Positions 8,307-15,940 of a DNA stretch of 33,042 nucleotides are shown here, piece after piece. The stretch lies in the NCBI GenBank assembly GCA_934101185.1, contig CAKOQD010000012.1, positions 1 through 33,042 on the forward strand, given 5' to 3'. Each line of letters opens with the position of its first letter. The stretch's first letter is position 1. The notes under the pieces are model-generated. The model was given only the letters and a program-made list of their open reading frames with translations, was not told where the DNA came from and searched no databases. A program made the translations under genes and the position numbers. The DNA is from an uncultured Bacilli bacterium. GTDB taxonomy: Bacteria; Bacillota_I; Bacilli_A; RF39; UBA660.

Positions 8307-8675
8307 ATGAAAGAAAGTTGTAAAGACTATTTAAGTCACAATAAATCAAAGAACTTTAATGAATTACTTTTCTCATTCATTGATAAAAGTGGTTATAAAG
8401 ATTCAGAGATTTATAAAAAAGTAGATATAGATAGAAAACTATTTTCTAAAATCAGATGTAATAACAATTATATCCCCAGAAGGAATGTAATTATCAAATT
8501 ATGCTTAGCATTAGAATTGACCAAAAATGATTTTAACAAATTGTTGAATAGTGCTGGTTATTCTTTGAGCAATAGTAAATTTGATTTGATTATTGCGTAC
8601 TGTTTGGATAATAATATTTATAACTTAGATGTTGTAAACAGTTATCTCTATACTTACTCAAATGCTGTTTTATAA
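8307..8675 (+). CDS. HTH-type protein of the family often fused to macro domains
   Basis: This 122-residue protein contains the pattern SEIYKKVDIDRKLFSKIR ... IPRRNVIIKLCLALEL ... LLNSAGYSLSNSKFDLIIAYCL. I know this as a conserved ~100-residue XRE-like module that occurs alone or as the C-terminal end of macro-domain and related proteins in Bacillota (family memory, not searched). No fused domain precedes it here: the start has a clear AGGAGG 6-7 bp upstream and the N-terminus is short. It probably binds DNA. The gene ends inside a terminator hairpin. Confidence 0.72.
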   Translation: MKESCKDYLSHNKSKNFNELLFSFIDKSGYKDSEIYKKVDIDRKLFSKIRCNNNYIPRRNVIIKLCLALELTKNDFNKLLNSAGYSLSNSKFDLIIAYCLDNNIYNLDVVNSYLYTYSNAVL

Positions 8676-8688
8676 CAGTATTTTTTTT
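8660..8688 (+). terminator. Terminator overlapping the stop codon of the HTH gene
   Basis: A 10-bp stem (8660-8669 with 8674-8683, one G-T pair) and a 4-nt loop run into eight T. The stop codon TAA at 8673-8675 lies at the loop/stem edge. A second small hairpin, GTCGC/GCGAC (8689-8693 with 8701-8705), follows at once. Confidence 0.75.
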
Positions 8689-8760
8689 GTCGCTTTTTCC
8701 GCGACCATTTTTAAGTTTATCAATGATAGAATTAAATCAGTCAAAAGGAGAGTGAATAGG

Positions 8761-9261
8761 ATGAAAACAAATATTTCAGCTTTAATGAGTTTAATATCAG
8801 AAGAAGAAAGATACTTAAATAGTAGATTATATACGATAAAGGAATACGCAATTAATACATCTGTCGAAGAACTTGATGGCAAAATTAACATAATCGAAGA
8901 TAATAAAGAAGAATTTGAAAGAGATTTAAAAGAACTAGAAAGAAGTTCAAGTGAATTATCTAAGCTAAAAACAATTCTATATGAAAAAAATAATCAATTC
9001 AAACTAAGCGATAATAGAAATATACAACAAGCAATAGTAGACAATAACAACCTAAGAAAGTTAAAGTCCTTGTATGAACAATTACTATTACTAAAGAATA
9101 CTAAGAAAAGAGTTACTGAAGTAAATAATTCATATTTCGAGTGTAAAACATTAAACTTTGATTCTAAACAAATAAGAGAAAGACTCGAAGAAATTGAGAA
9201 AAAAATACAAAACACAGATTTTGAAATATCTAAACTAAATTCTATAGAGTTCGAAGTTTAA
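8761..9261 (+). CDS. Coiled-coil protein of unknown function
   Basis: A 166-residue protein that is nearly all predicted helix, with heptad-like Glu/Lys/Leu patterns (for example EEFERDLKELERSSSELSKL at about 44-63 and RERLEEIEKKIQNTDFEISK near the end). It has no cysteines forming a metal site and no signal or membrane segment. I choose ATG 8761: AAAGGAG lies at 8744-8750, and the longer reading frame from 8662 would start inside the previous gene's terminator without a ribosome site. No own promoter is evident, so it may depend on readthrough. Function unknown. Confidence 0.6.
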   Translation: MKTNISALMSLISEEERYLNSRLYTIKEYAINTSVEELDGKINIIEDNKEEFERDLKELERSSSELSKLKTILYEKNNQFKLSDNRNIQQAIVDNNNLRKLKSLYEQLLLLKNTKKRVTEVNNSYFECKTLNFDSKQIRERLEEIEKKIQNTDFEISKLNSIEFEV

Positions 9262-9480
9262 CATCTTGGGTTCTGCTAAAGTATTTTGCAGATTAAATAA
9301 AATAAAAAGTTTTTAGCCCAGGCATTTCTTACTGTTCATTTTAGTTTTTTAGATTTTTAAATATACTAAGCAATTTACAAATTATTATATATTATATGCA
9401 TAAATTAAAAAATTATTAATTATGAATTTTTATAGTTAATCTTCGTAAATAGATTAAAAAGAATGTTTTTATAATGTTTG

Positions 9481-9534
9481 AACATGTAAGGGATGTATCC
9501 GACATGTTATTGTTTCCGTACGGATTTAATAACA
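9481..9534. repeat. Two nested palindromes
   Basis: The first has AACATGT (9481-9487) and ACATGTT (9502-9508) around an inner GGAT-GT-ATCC (9491-9500). The second has TGTTATT (9505-9511) and AATAACA (9528-9534) around a perfect 10-bp palindrome TCCGTACGGA (9515-9524). The outer arms of the two overlap by 4 bp (9505-9508), so the pair could switch between two structures or bind two dimers. Confidence 0.6.
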
Positions 9535-9535
9535 G

Positions 9536-9579
9536 TTGAATTTTTTATAATATTTAAAGAAATAATATAAAAAATTCAA
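9536..9579. repeat. Long 14-bp inverted repeat
   Basis: TTGAATTTTTTATA (9536-9549) is exactly complementary to 9566-9579 across a 16-bp spacer. It is AT-only in its core. It could be an attenuator-like stem, an operator, or a terminator for something upstream. Confidence 0.6.
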
Positions 9580-9597
9580 ATATAAAATTGTCTAAAC

Positions 9598-9629
9598 TTG
9601 TAGGAAAAATAAACGTTTAATGATATAAT
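9598..9629 (+). promoter_or_regulatory. Promoter of the restriction-modification operon
   Basis: TTGTAG at 9598-9603 precedes TGATAT at 9621-9626 by 17 bp and an overlapping perfect TATAAT at 9624-9629 by 20 bp. The start codon follows 31 bp later with GGAGGT at 9647-9652. The -35 context TAAACTTG is shared with the promoters at 6381 and 8128. Confidence 0.55.
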
Positions 9630-9660
9630 AAATATATATTTAACTTGGAGGTAGATAAGA

Positions 9661-10515
9661 ATGATAAAGGGAAAACCATTTGTAAAGTGGGCTGGTGGAA
9701 AAAGACAAATAATTGATAAATTATTAAAATATGTACCTGATGACTTTGATACTTATTACGAACCATTCGTTGGTGGTGGAGCTTTATTATTTGAATTATC
9801 ACCAAAAAAAGCAGTAATAAATGACTTCAATAAAGAGTTAATGAATGTATACAATGTTTTATGCGATGAAAACAAATTTAAGAAGATGTGCAATGTATTA
9901 AATAATTATGAAGCAAATCATAGTGAAGAATTCTTTTATGAAATAAGAAATAAAGACAAAAATAAAGCATCATTTAATAGATTATCAGACTATACAAGAG
10001 CAGGAAGAACAATTTACTTAAATAAAGCTTGCTTTAATGGTTTATATAGAGTAAACAGTAAAAATGAGTTCAACGTTCCATTCGGTAAGAAAACAAAAGT
10101 AAATACTTATGAAGGAAGTAATCTAATAACAGTTAGTAATTATTTAACAATGAATGATGTGAAAATACTAAGTGTAGACTTTGAAGAAGCAGTAAAAGAC
10201 GCTAAGGAAGGTGACTTTATATACTTTGATCCTCCATATGATTCAGACACAGCAACATTTAATAGCTACACAGAAGGAGGGTTTGGAAAAGAAGAACAAA
10301 AAAGACTTGCAAAAGTTTATAAAGAACTTTCTGACAGAGGTTGTTATGTTATGCTTTCAAATCACAATACAACTTTAATAAATGAGTTATATAAAGATTT
10401 TAACATTCATGTAATTGAAGCAAAAAGAAATATAAATGCTAATGGAAAGAAAAGAGGAAAAGTAGAAGAAGTAATTATAACAAATTATGAAAATAAAAAA
10501 GGACTTGAAGAATAG
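9661..10515 (+). CDS. dpnM: DpnM-type Dam DNA adenine-N6 methyltransferase (GATC)
   Basis: This 284-residue enzyme, the usual DpnM length, methylates adenine in double-stranded GATC using SAM. It shows FVKWAGGKRQ at residues 7-16, the SAM motif YEPFVGGGALLF at about 33-44, the family stretch NFNGLYRVNS (here CFNGLYRVNS) near 122-131, and the catalytic DPPY at 190-193. Resemblance to pneumococcal DpnM runs the whole length, including SYTEGGF after DPPY and YKDFNIH near the end. It protects host GATC sites from the nuclease encoded two genes downstream and is first in the operon, as expected for establishing protection. The gap to the next gene is 16 bp. Confidence 0.93.
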   Translation: MIKGKPFVKWAGGKRQIIDKLLKYVPDDFDTYYEPFVGGGALLFELSPKKAVINDFNKELMNVYNVLCDENKFKKMCNVLNNYEANHSEEFFYEIRNKDKNKASFNRLSDYTRAGRTIYLNKACFNGLYRVNSKNEFNVPFGKKTKVNTYEGSNLITVSNYLTMNDVKILSVDFEEAVKDAKEGDFIYFDPPYDSDTATFNSYTEGGFGKEEQKRLAKVYKELSDRGCYVMLSNHNTTLINELYKDFNIHVIEAKRNINANGKKRGKVEEVIITNYENKKGLEE

Positions 10516-10531
10516 TTAAGGAGGTGGCAAT

Positions 10532-11302
10532 ATGTCTAAGAAACCATATTATGAAACAGATGGTTTTAAATTGATAAAAGGAGATTCGATCGAAGAATTA
10601 AAAAAGATTGAATCTAAATCAATAGACATGATCTTTGCAGACCCTCCTTATTTTTTGTCTGGAGATGGTATAAGTTGTAGTGCGGGAAAAATGGTAAGTG
10701 TAAAAAAAGGAAAGTGGGATGAAAAAATAGATATTGATAAAAAACATAAGTTTAATCGAAAATGGATTAAATTGTGTTACAATATTTTAAAAGATGAAGG
10801 AACAATATGGATTAGTGGAACGATGCACAATATTTACTCAATAGGTATGGCATTGGAACAAGAAGGATTCAAAATAATAAATAATATAACTTGGAAAAAA
10901 TTAAATCCACCACCGAATATAAGCTGTCGTGCATTTGTTCATTCTACGGAAACAATTTTATGGGCAAAAAAAGATATAAAAAAAGCTAAACATAAATTTA
11001 ATTATTCCTTGATGAAAGAGTTAAATGATAATAAACAAATGAAAGATGTTTGGGAGTCGTCGTTAACTAAACCTAGTGAGAAAAAACAAGGAAAACATCC
11101 AACTCAAAAACCTATCGCTATATTAGAAAAAATAATATTAGCATCTACAGATGAAGGAGATTTAATTTTAGATCCATTTAACGGAAGTGGAACAACAGGA
11201 ATTGTAGCAAATAAGTTAAATAGAAAATATATAGGAATAGAACAAGAAAAAGAATATTTAGATTTAACCATTAGAAGAAAGGAAAGTGATAACAATGACT
11301 AG
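10532..11302 (+). CDS. dpnA: DpnA-type second adenine methyltransferase (GATC, single-strand capable)
   Basis: A 256-residue beta-class methyltransferase, recognised by motif order: catalytic DPPYFLS at residues 37-43 comes first and the SAM-binding DPFNGSGTTG at 214-223 comes last. The segments FNRKWIKL, WISGTMHNIYSIGMALEQEGF and GKHPTQKP match DpnA strongly. In the known DpnII system DpnA also methylates single-stranded GATC, protecting incoming transforming DNA. GGAGGTGG lies a few bases before the start. Its last 8 bp overlap the nuclease gene. Confidence 0.93.
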   Translation: MSKKPYYETDGFKLIKGDSIEELKKIESKSIDMIFADPPYFLSGDGISCSAGKMVSVKKGKWDEKIDIDKKHKFNRKWIKLCYNILKDEGTIWISGTMHNIYSIGMALEQEGFKIINNITWKKLNPPPNISCRAFVHSTETILWAKKDIKKAKHKFNYSLMKELNDNKQMKDVWESSLTKPSEKKQGKHPTQKPIAILEKIILASTDEGDLILDPFNGSGTTGIVANKLNRKYIGIEQEKEYLDLTIRRKESDNND

Positions 11303-12152
11303 AAATTTTAATGATTGGATAAGTAAATTTAAAACAAGTATATCTGATTATACTTATTATGTTGATTTTGAGAAAATATACAAAAATGTGGATAAGGTTA
11401 AAGTTGAACTTAATATTTTAAACTCTTTAATTGGTAGTAAAAACATTGAGGAGGAATTTCAAAATATTTTAATTAAGTATCCTGAAACTCTAGAGTGCAT
11501 ACCGTTACTACTTGCAGTTCGTTCAAAAGAAATATTTGTTAAAGATGAAATAAATGAATATTTGTTTAAGTTTAATAAAATGGTTTATTCTATAAAAGAT
11601 TATATTAAGTTTATGAGAGAAAGTGGTTTATTTGATTTACTACAAAATCATATTATAAATAATTTATATGACTATGTTTTAGGAATTGAAGTTGGATTAG
11701 ATTCAAATGGTAGAAAAAATCGTGGTGGGCACCTAATGGAAAACTTGGTTGAATCATATATAATAAAAGCAGGTTATAAAAAAGATATTAATTATTTTAA
11801 AGAAATGTATCTAAAAGATATAGAAAAGAAATGGAACCTTGATTTAAGTGAAATGTCTGGGCATAATACATCAACTAAAAGATTTGATTTTGTAATTAAA
11901 ACAGATAAACAGGTATATGTAATAGAAACAAATTTTTATTCTAGTGGGGGTTCAAAACTAAATGAAACTGCAAGAAGTTATAAAATGCTAGCTCAAGAAT
12001 CTAAAAAAGTTCATGGTGTAACCTTTATATGGTTTACAGATGGAACTGGTTGGATTAATGCTAGAAAAAATTTAGAAGAAACTTTTAATGAATTAGAAAC
12101 TATGTATAACATAGATGATTTAGATAATGGTATATTAAATCAATTGAATTAG
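11295..12152 (+). CDS. dpnB: DpnII-type restriction endonuclease, cuts unmethylated GATC
   Basis: This 285-residue protein matches DpnII over its whole length: TRNF start, DWISKF, LNILNSLIGSKNI, SGLFDLLQNH, GRKNRGGHLMEN, KRFDFVIK, NFYSSGGSKLNETARSYKML and WFTDGTGW. The likely PD-(D/E)xK-like site is D198 in RFDFVIK with E211 and N213 in VIETNFY. I choose ATG 11295: the in-frame GTG at 11286 lies on the AAAGGA ribosome site, and DpnII begins close to this ATG. The 8-bp overlap with dpnA couples their translation. No truncation is seen, so the system looks functional. Confidence 0.92.
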   Translation: MTRNFNDWISKFKTSISDYTYYVDFEKIYKNVDKVKVELNILNSLIGSKNIEEEFQNILIKYPETLECIPLLLAVRSKEIFVKDEINEYLFKFNKMVYSIKDYIKFMRESGLFDLLQNHIINNLYDYVLGIEVGLDSNGRKNRGGHLMENLVESYIIKAGYKKDINYFKEMYLKDIEKKWNLDLSEMSGHNTSTKRFDFVIKTDKQVYVIETNFYSSGGSKLNETARSYKMLAQESKKVHGVTFIWFTDGTGWINARKNLEETFNELETMYNIDDLDNGILNQLN

Positions 12153-12181
12153 AATATAAAAATATTAGAGAGGTGAATATA

Positions 12182-12844
12182 ATGAATAACATATGTGGCT
12201 CAATTTATATACTTACAAACCCATCTTTTCCAGATTATGTAAAGATAGGATATTCAAAGAATGTAGAAGAAAGAATAAATGAATTAAATAATTCAGAGGC
12301 AGTTCCTTTTGGGTTTAGACTATATGCAACATATGATGTTGAAACTCAATCGGCTGATAAAGTATTACATAAAATAATTGATAAATTGAATGCTGATTTA
12401 AGAAGTATTGATACCATAAATGATAAAGTAAGAGTTAGAGAATTTTATTTGATATCTCCAGAAGATGCTTATGAATTGTTGGAAGATATTGCTATTATTA
12501 GTGGAACCAAAGAAAGGCTTCATTTATACAAACCAACAAAGGATGAGGTACAAGAAGAAGAAACTGCTGAAAAGAATAGAGAATTATCTAAAAATAGACA
12601 TCATTTTAAAGAAATAAAGTTTAAATCTAGTTTAACAAATAAAACATATTATTCTAAAACAAAAGATGATGGAACTTTAGGAATATATGAAGAAGAAACA
12701 AATAATGAAGTTCCAAATAATAGTAATCCATCTAAAAAACAAATATTGTTACAAGCAGTTAAGGACTTAAATGGCGAAGTAGAAAGTAATATTACTTTAT
12801 ATCAATTACAACATAGATTAGAAAAATTGAACAGTGAAAAATAG
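12182..12844 (+). CDS. T5orf172-type GIY-YIG domain protein
   Basis: A 220-residue protein whose first ~95 residues match the T5orf172 branch of the GIY-YIG nuclease superfamily: GSIYILTNPSFPDYVKIGYS (the two core strands, with SIY and KIG instead of GIY and YIG), VEERINELNNS, VPFGFRLYATYDVE, and KVLHKIIDKL. About 120 further residues carry a charged linker and a C-terminal SKKQILLQAVKDLNGEVE helix that I cannot assign; it may bind DNA or a partner. ATG 12182 is preferred over GTG 12173 because AGGTG at 12171-12175 sits 6 bp before the ATG. It lies 29 bp after dpnB and 18 bp before the PHP-ATPase, so it belongs to the operon. Confidence 0.8.
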   Translation: MNNICGSIYILTNPSFPDYVKIGYSKNVEERINELNNSEAVPFGFRLYATYDVETQSADKVLHKIIDKLNADLRSIDTINDKVRVREFYLISPEDAYELLEDIAIISGTKERLHLYKPTKDEVQEEETAEKNRELSKNRHHFKEIKFKSSLTNKTYYSKTKDDGTLGIYEEETNNEVPNNSNPSKKQILLQAVKDLNGEVESNITLYQLQHRLEKLNSEK

Positions 12845-12862
12845 TTTAATAGGAGTAGATAT

Positions 12863-15376
12863 ATGAATCAAAAATGGTTATTAATAGATATGCATATGCA
12901 TTCTCAATTTTCTAAAATAAATAAACCTGGAGACAAAGATAAAGTAAAAGATATGTCTGCAAAAGAATTTGTTGATATTTTGCATAACAAGAATGTTGAA
13001 ATTTTTAGTATAACGGATCATAATTATTTTTCTAGCGATTATTACAATAGCATAGATTCATACATAAAAGATTCCAACTTAGATATGAAATTGATTAATG
13101 GTGTTGAATTGGACGTTTATGTTTCATTGAATGATGGAAAAGAAGATATAATTCATGTATGTTTTTATTTTGATAATACTGTTGATAGAACAGAGTTAGA
13201 AAAGATTGTTAATAATCTGTATAAAGATGAAAGTGGAAATGATAAAAAGCCTCATTTTAAAGATATATTATATGAATTAGAAAGGGTAAATTCTAAAATA
13301 ATTATTATTCCACATGGAGATAAGGATCGTGGAATATTTGATAATCACTTGATAGATAATTTATCATTAAATGAAAATCCTGAGTTTTATAGATATGCTA
13401 TGTATAAAATATTTAATGCTTTTGATGTAAAAAAAGGTTTTTATAAAAAAAGCATAGAATTCTGGGGGACTAATTTTTATGAACAAACAAAAGCATTTAA
13501 TGATATTATAGAAAATAAATCTGATGATGAAATTGAAGAATTAAAAAAAAGTATTACAGAAAAAATAAAGAATAAGAATACTAAATTAAATGAAAATGAA
13601 CAAATAATATATGATTATACTTTAAAATACGGAGCATTTTTTGCATATTTTACTTTTTCTGATTGGCATAATGCTTTTGAATATGAACCTAAAATAAATA
13701 ATTTTATATTTGGAAGTATAGATTATGCATTTGAATCATTTGAAATGGCTACGTTAGATCCAATTTCAAGAATAATAAAATCAGTTGATACTGAAATTGA
13801 AATTCCAAATACTCTTATAAAAAATATTGACTTTAAAATAGGTGATAAGCAAAAACATATAGAGTTTTCACCAGGTTTAAATGCAATAGTTGGTAAACGA
13901 GGGTCGGGTAAATCTCTGTTGCTTGCTGTTTTAAAAAATTTATATGATAAAAGCGCTAATGATGGAGCAATAAAAAAATATAATAGTTTAAATATAGATG
14001 ATATCACAGCAAAGGATAGAAGTAATATAGATATATCATTGGGAAGCTTAAATTCCATTTCCTTTTTATCACAGGATACAATAACTAATATTTTTGAAAA
14101 TCCAGATAATGCTCAGACCCAAATTGCGAAGTATTTTCCTGAAATAAAAGGAATTAACCTAAGTAAATTAAAAAGTATTATACAGTATGGAAAAAAAATT
14201 CAACCATATGATAACAATTATAAAAATTTAACATCTAACATATTAGCATTGAAAAAATTTAATGATTTTGAATACACATTATTAAATCAGTTAAGTGATG
14301 TTAATGTAAAAAATAATTTTAATAATACTATTACTGAAATTGAAGAATTAATTAAGTCAATTAATCACATAGGTTTAAATGCTGATGAATTAATAAAAGA
14401 AAAAGAAATAATTATAAATTTAAAGTTTAAATATTTAAAAATAATTTTTTTGTATAATAATTTAATAATAGGTATAAATAATAATATTAAAGAGATTAAT
14501 TCAAGAAAAACAAATAATCAAATAACGGTAAAGCAAAATTCTATTGATATTAGAAACTCTATTGAAGTTATAAAAAATAATTTTGATATTCTTCTAAATC
14601 TTAAAAAGTTTAAATATTTAATTTCAAATTTTTCGATTGAAAATCCACCTGTTGAAATGGTTAAGAAAAATAAATATTTGTTTGTAACATATTATGATAT
14701 TCCGGAAAATATAAGAGATGAAATAGAAGGAATGATATTAAAAACAATATCTCGTGCTTCTTTAATTGAAGATATTGATAATTATGTTAAAAATATAAAT
14801 AACAAAAAACTTAATTCAACATACAATAATATTACAGATGAACTTAGTAAAATGTTAAATAAGGATATATTTAAACCTAAAAAGGAATTTTACCAAATTA
14901 AAGATGATAGCATAGATTATGAAGATAAAATTCATACCATGAATGAGTTGAATGAACATGTCTTAAATGGTTCGTTGATTAATTTAACAAACTCATCACC
15001 GGGTACTAAAAGTGTGGCTTATTTAGATATGTTATTCGATTTAGAAGATAAAATATTAGTTTTAGATCAGCCAGAAGATAATATAGATAATGATTATATT
15101 AGTAATTATTTGGTACCAAATATTAAATCAACTAAAAAAATTAAACAGTTAATATTTGTTACGCATAATCCCTCTGTTGCAGTTTATGGTGATGCTTTTA
15201 ATTATATTTATGTGACAAATGATGGGAAGAATATAGATTATACAAATTATATAATCGAAAAAAAAGAAGATAAAGAACAATTGATTAACATACTTGAGGG
15301 TGGAAGACCAAGTTTCTCAAATAGAAATCATAAATTTGGAAATATATTAGGAGAAGAAGAATATGATAATAGATAG
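12863..15376 (+). CDS. PHP phosphoesterase-ABC ATPase fusion (TrlF/Ppl-like defence protein)
   Basis: This 837-residue protein has two parts. The N-terminal PHP metal-hydrolase domain (to about residue 290) shows DMHMHS (H11, H13), TDHN (D52, H53), GVELDV (E82), PHGD (H151) and SDWH (D267, H269), so the metal ligands look complete. From about residue 330 there is an SMC/RecF-like ABC ATPase with Walker A GKRGSGKS at 344-351, an inserted Lys/Asn-rich helical region, a signature-like SSPGTKS near 713, Walker B ILVLDQPEDN with D735, and an H-loop VTHNP. No zinc-hook CxxC is present. PHP-ATPase proteins of this type (TrlF family; Ppl in defence catalogues) are linked to phage defence. The role here is inferred. 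It overlaps the next ORF by 14 bp. Confidence 0.85.
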   Translation: MNQKWLLIDMHMHSQFSKINKPGDKDKVKDMSAKEFVDILHNKNVEIFSITDHNYFSSDYYNSIDSYIKDSNLDMKLINGVELDVYVSLNDGKEDIIHVCFYFDNTVDRTELEKIVNNLYKDESGNDKKPHFKDILYELERVNSKIIIIPHGDKDRGIFDNHLIDNLSLNENPEFYRYAMYKIFNAFDVKKGFYKKSIEFWGTNFYEQTKAFNDIIENKSDDEIEELKKSITEKIKNKNTKLNENEQIIYDYTLKYGAFFAYFTFSDWHNAFEYEPKINNFIFGSIDYAFESFEMATLDPISRIIKSVDTEIEIPNTLIKNIDFKIGDKQKHIEFSPGLNAIVGKRGSGKSLLLAVLKNLYDKSANDGAIKKYNSLNIDDITAKDRSNIDISLGSLNSISFLSQDTITNIFENPDNAQTQIAKYFPEIKGINLSKLKSIIQYGKKIQPYDNNYKNLTSNILALKKFNDFEYTLLNQLSDVNVKNNFNNTITEIEELIKSINHIGLNADELIKEKEIIINLKFKYLKIIFLYNNLIIGINNNIKEINSRKTNNQITVKQNSIDIRNSIEVIKNNFDILLNLKKFKYLISNFSIENPPVEMVKKNKYLFVTYYDIPENIRDEIEGMILKTISRASLIEDIDNYVKNINNKKLNSTYNNITDELSKMLNKDIFKPKKEFYQIKDDSIDYEDKIHTMNELNEHVLNGSLINLTNSSPGTKSVAYLDMLFDLEDKILVLDQPEDNIDNDYISNYLVPNIKSTKKIKQLIFVTHNPSVAVYGDAFNYIYVTNDGKNIDYTNYIIEKKEDKEQLINILEGGRPSFSNRNHKFGNILGEEEYDNR

Positions 15377-15635
15377 AAATGAAAAAGATATTGTATTAAA
15401 AGCAAATGATAGTATAATTGAAAAATATAATTTTGAAAAAGAAATAAATTTTCAAGAACTGGTAAATTTTTTGTTAAATAAAAATTTATCAGAAAAAATT
15501 ATTATTACTGATAATATTGATAGAAAAGATGAAAAAGAAGAAAATTTGATAAAATTGATAACAGGTATAATAGAAGATTATAATAACAAAGTCGAAGACT
15601 ACAATCAGTTTGTTAAAGAAACTGATTCTGAATAA
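15363..15635 (+). CDS. Small acidic protein coupled to the PHP-ATPase
   Basis: A 90-residue, charged, probably helical protein of no family I recognise. Its ATG lies 14 bp before the end of the PHP-ATPase gene, with GGAGAAGAA just upstream as ribosome site, so translation is almost certainly coupled. There is no membrane segment and no cysteine. The last helix, IIEDYNNKVEDYNQFVKETD (about residues 68-87), looks suited to coiled-coil pairing. It may be a subunit, a regulator or an antitoxin of the PHP-ATPase. It is the last gene of the island. Confidence 0.7.
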   Translation: MIIDRNEKDIVLKANDSIIEKYNFEKEINFQELVNFLLNKNLSEKIIITDNIDRKDEKEENLIKLITGIIEDYNNKVEDYNQFVKETDSE

Positions 15636-15702
15636 GTATATAAATTTATAATGTCATAATGTCATTATAAAACAAAATAAGATGAGTAACTGATAAGTAT
15701 TT

Positions 15703-15723
15703 CTACCCATCAGCTACCCATCA
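15703..15723. repeat. Tandem 10-bp direct repeat
   Basis: CTACCCATCA occurs at 15703-15712 and again at 15714-15723, exactly 11 bp apart, about one helical turn. A near-inverted copy, GATGAGTA, lies at 15681-15688. It could be a protein-binding iteron or the scar of an insertion. Confidence 0.5.
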
Positions 15724-15793
15724 AATTAATATAAATTTATCAATTTTTGATTAAATTTTATTAAACTATATATGAATTATATGTCGATATTAC

Positions 15794-15819
15794 GGGGATT
15801 TTAAACAATCCTCTTTTTT
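15794..15819 (+). terminator. Intrinsic terminator after the defence island
   Basis: GGGGATT (15794-15800) pairs with AATCCTC (15807-15813) with one G-T pair across a 6-nt loop, followed by six T. It is the only good terminator after the operon, about 160 bp beyond its last stop. Confidence 0.75.
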
Positions 15820-15886
15820 AATATAATAGCCCCCTGAAGAGAGCAACCTCTCTTAAAAAAACATCATAAAAAAACACACAAACCAA

Positions 15887-15915
15887 TTGCACAAAACGAA
15901 CAAAAATGCTATAAT
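15887..15915 (+). promoter_or_regulatory. Promoter of the SNF2 helicase gene
   Basis: TTGCAC (15887-15892) and a consensus TATAAT (15910-15915) are 17 bp apart. The predicted start of transcription, near 15921, is only 20 bp before the ATG at 15941, which excludes any coding start at 15887. Confidence 0.75.
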
Positions 15916-15940
15916 ACTCCCAGTAAGGAGATGTTGTACT

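Larger units (their letters stand above)
9262..9660. other. Regulatory/boundary region before the defence island
   Basis: About 400 bp without a gene. The left part (9262-9470) is AT-rich with nothing I can name. The right part holds nested palindromes (9481-9534), a long inverted repeat (9536-9579) and a promoter (9598-9629). It probably marks the edge of the acquired restriction cassette. Confidence 0.6.
15636..15886. other. Gene-free right boundary of the defence island
   Basis: About 250 bp without a gene. It holds an AT-rich inverted repeat (TATAATG 15647-15653, CATTATA 15663-15669), a tandem direct repeat (15703-15723), a terminator (15794-15819) and a strong small hairpin (15837-15854; AAGAGAG, loop CAAC, CTCTCTT) that has no T run on either strand. 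Confidence 0.6.

Noticed and set aside
8662..8760. Longer start for the coiled-coil gene (hydrophobic N-terminus)
   Set aside because: It would begin inside the previous gene's terminator with no ribosome site; AAAGGAG fits ATG 8761 better.
11286..11294. GTG start for DpnII
   Set aside because: The GTG lies on the AAAGGA ribosome site; DpnII proteins begin near the ATG at 11295.
15837..15854. Terminator
   Set aside because: The stem is strong but lacks a following T run on either strand.
15887..15940. N-terminal extension of the SNF2 helicase
   Set aside because: The stretch is the promoter (TTGCAC-17-TATAAT) and would not be transcribed.
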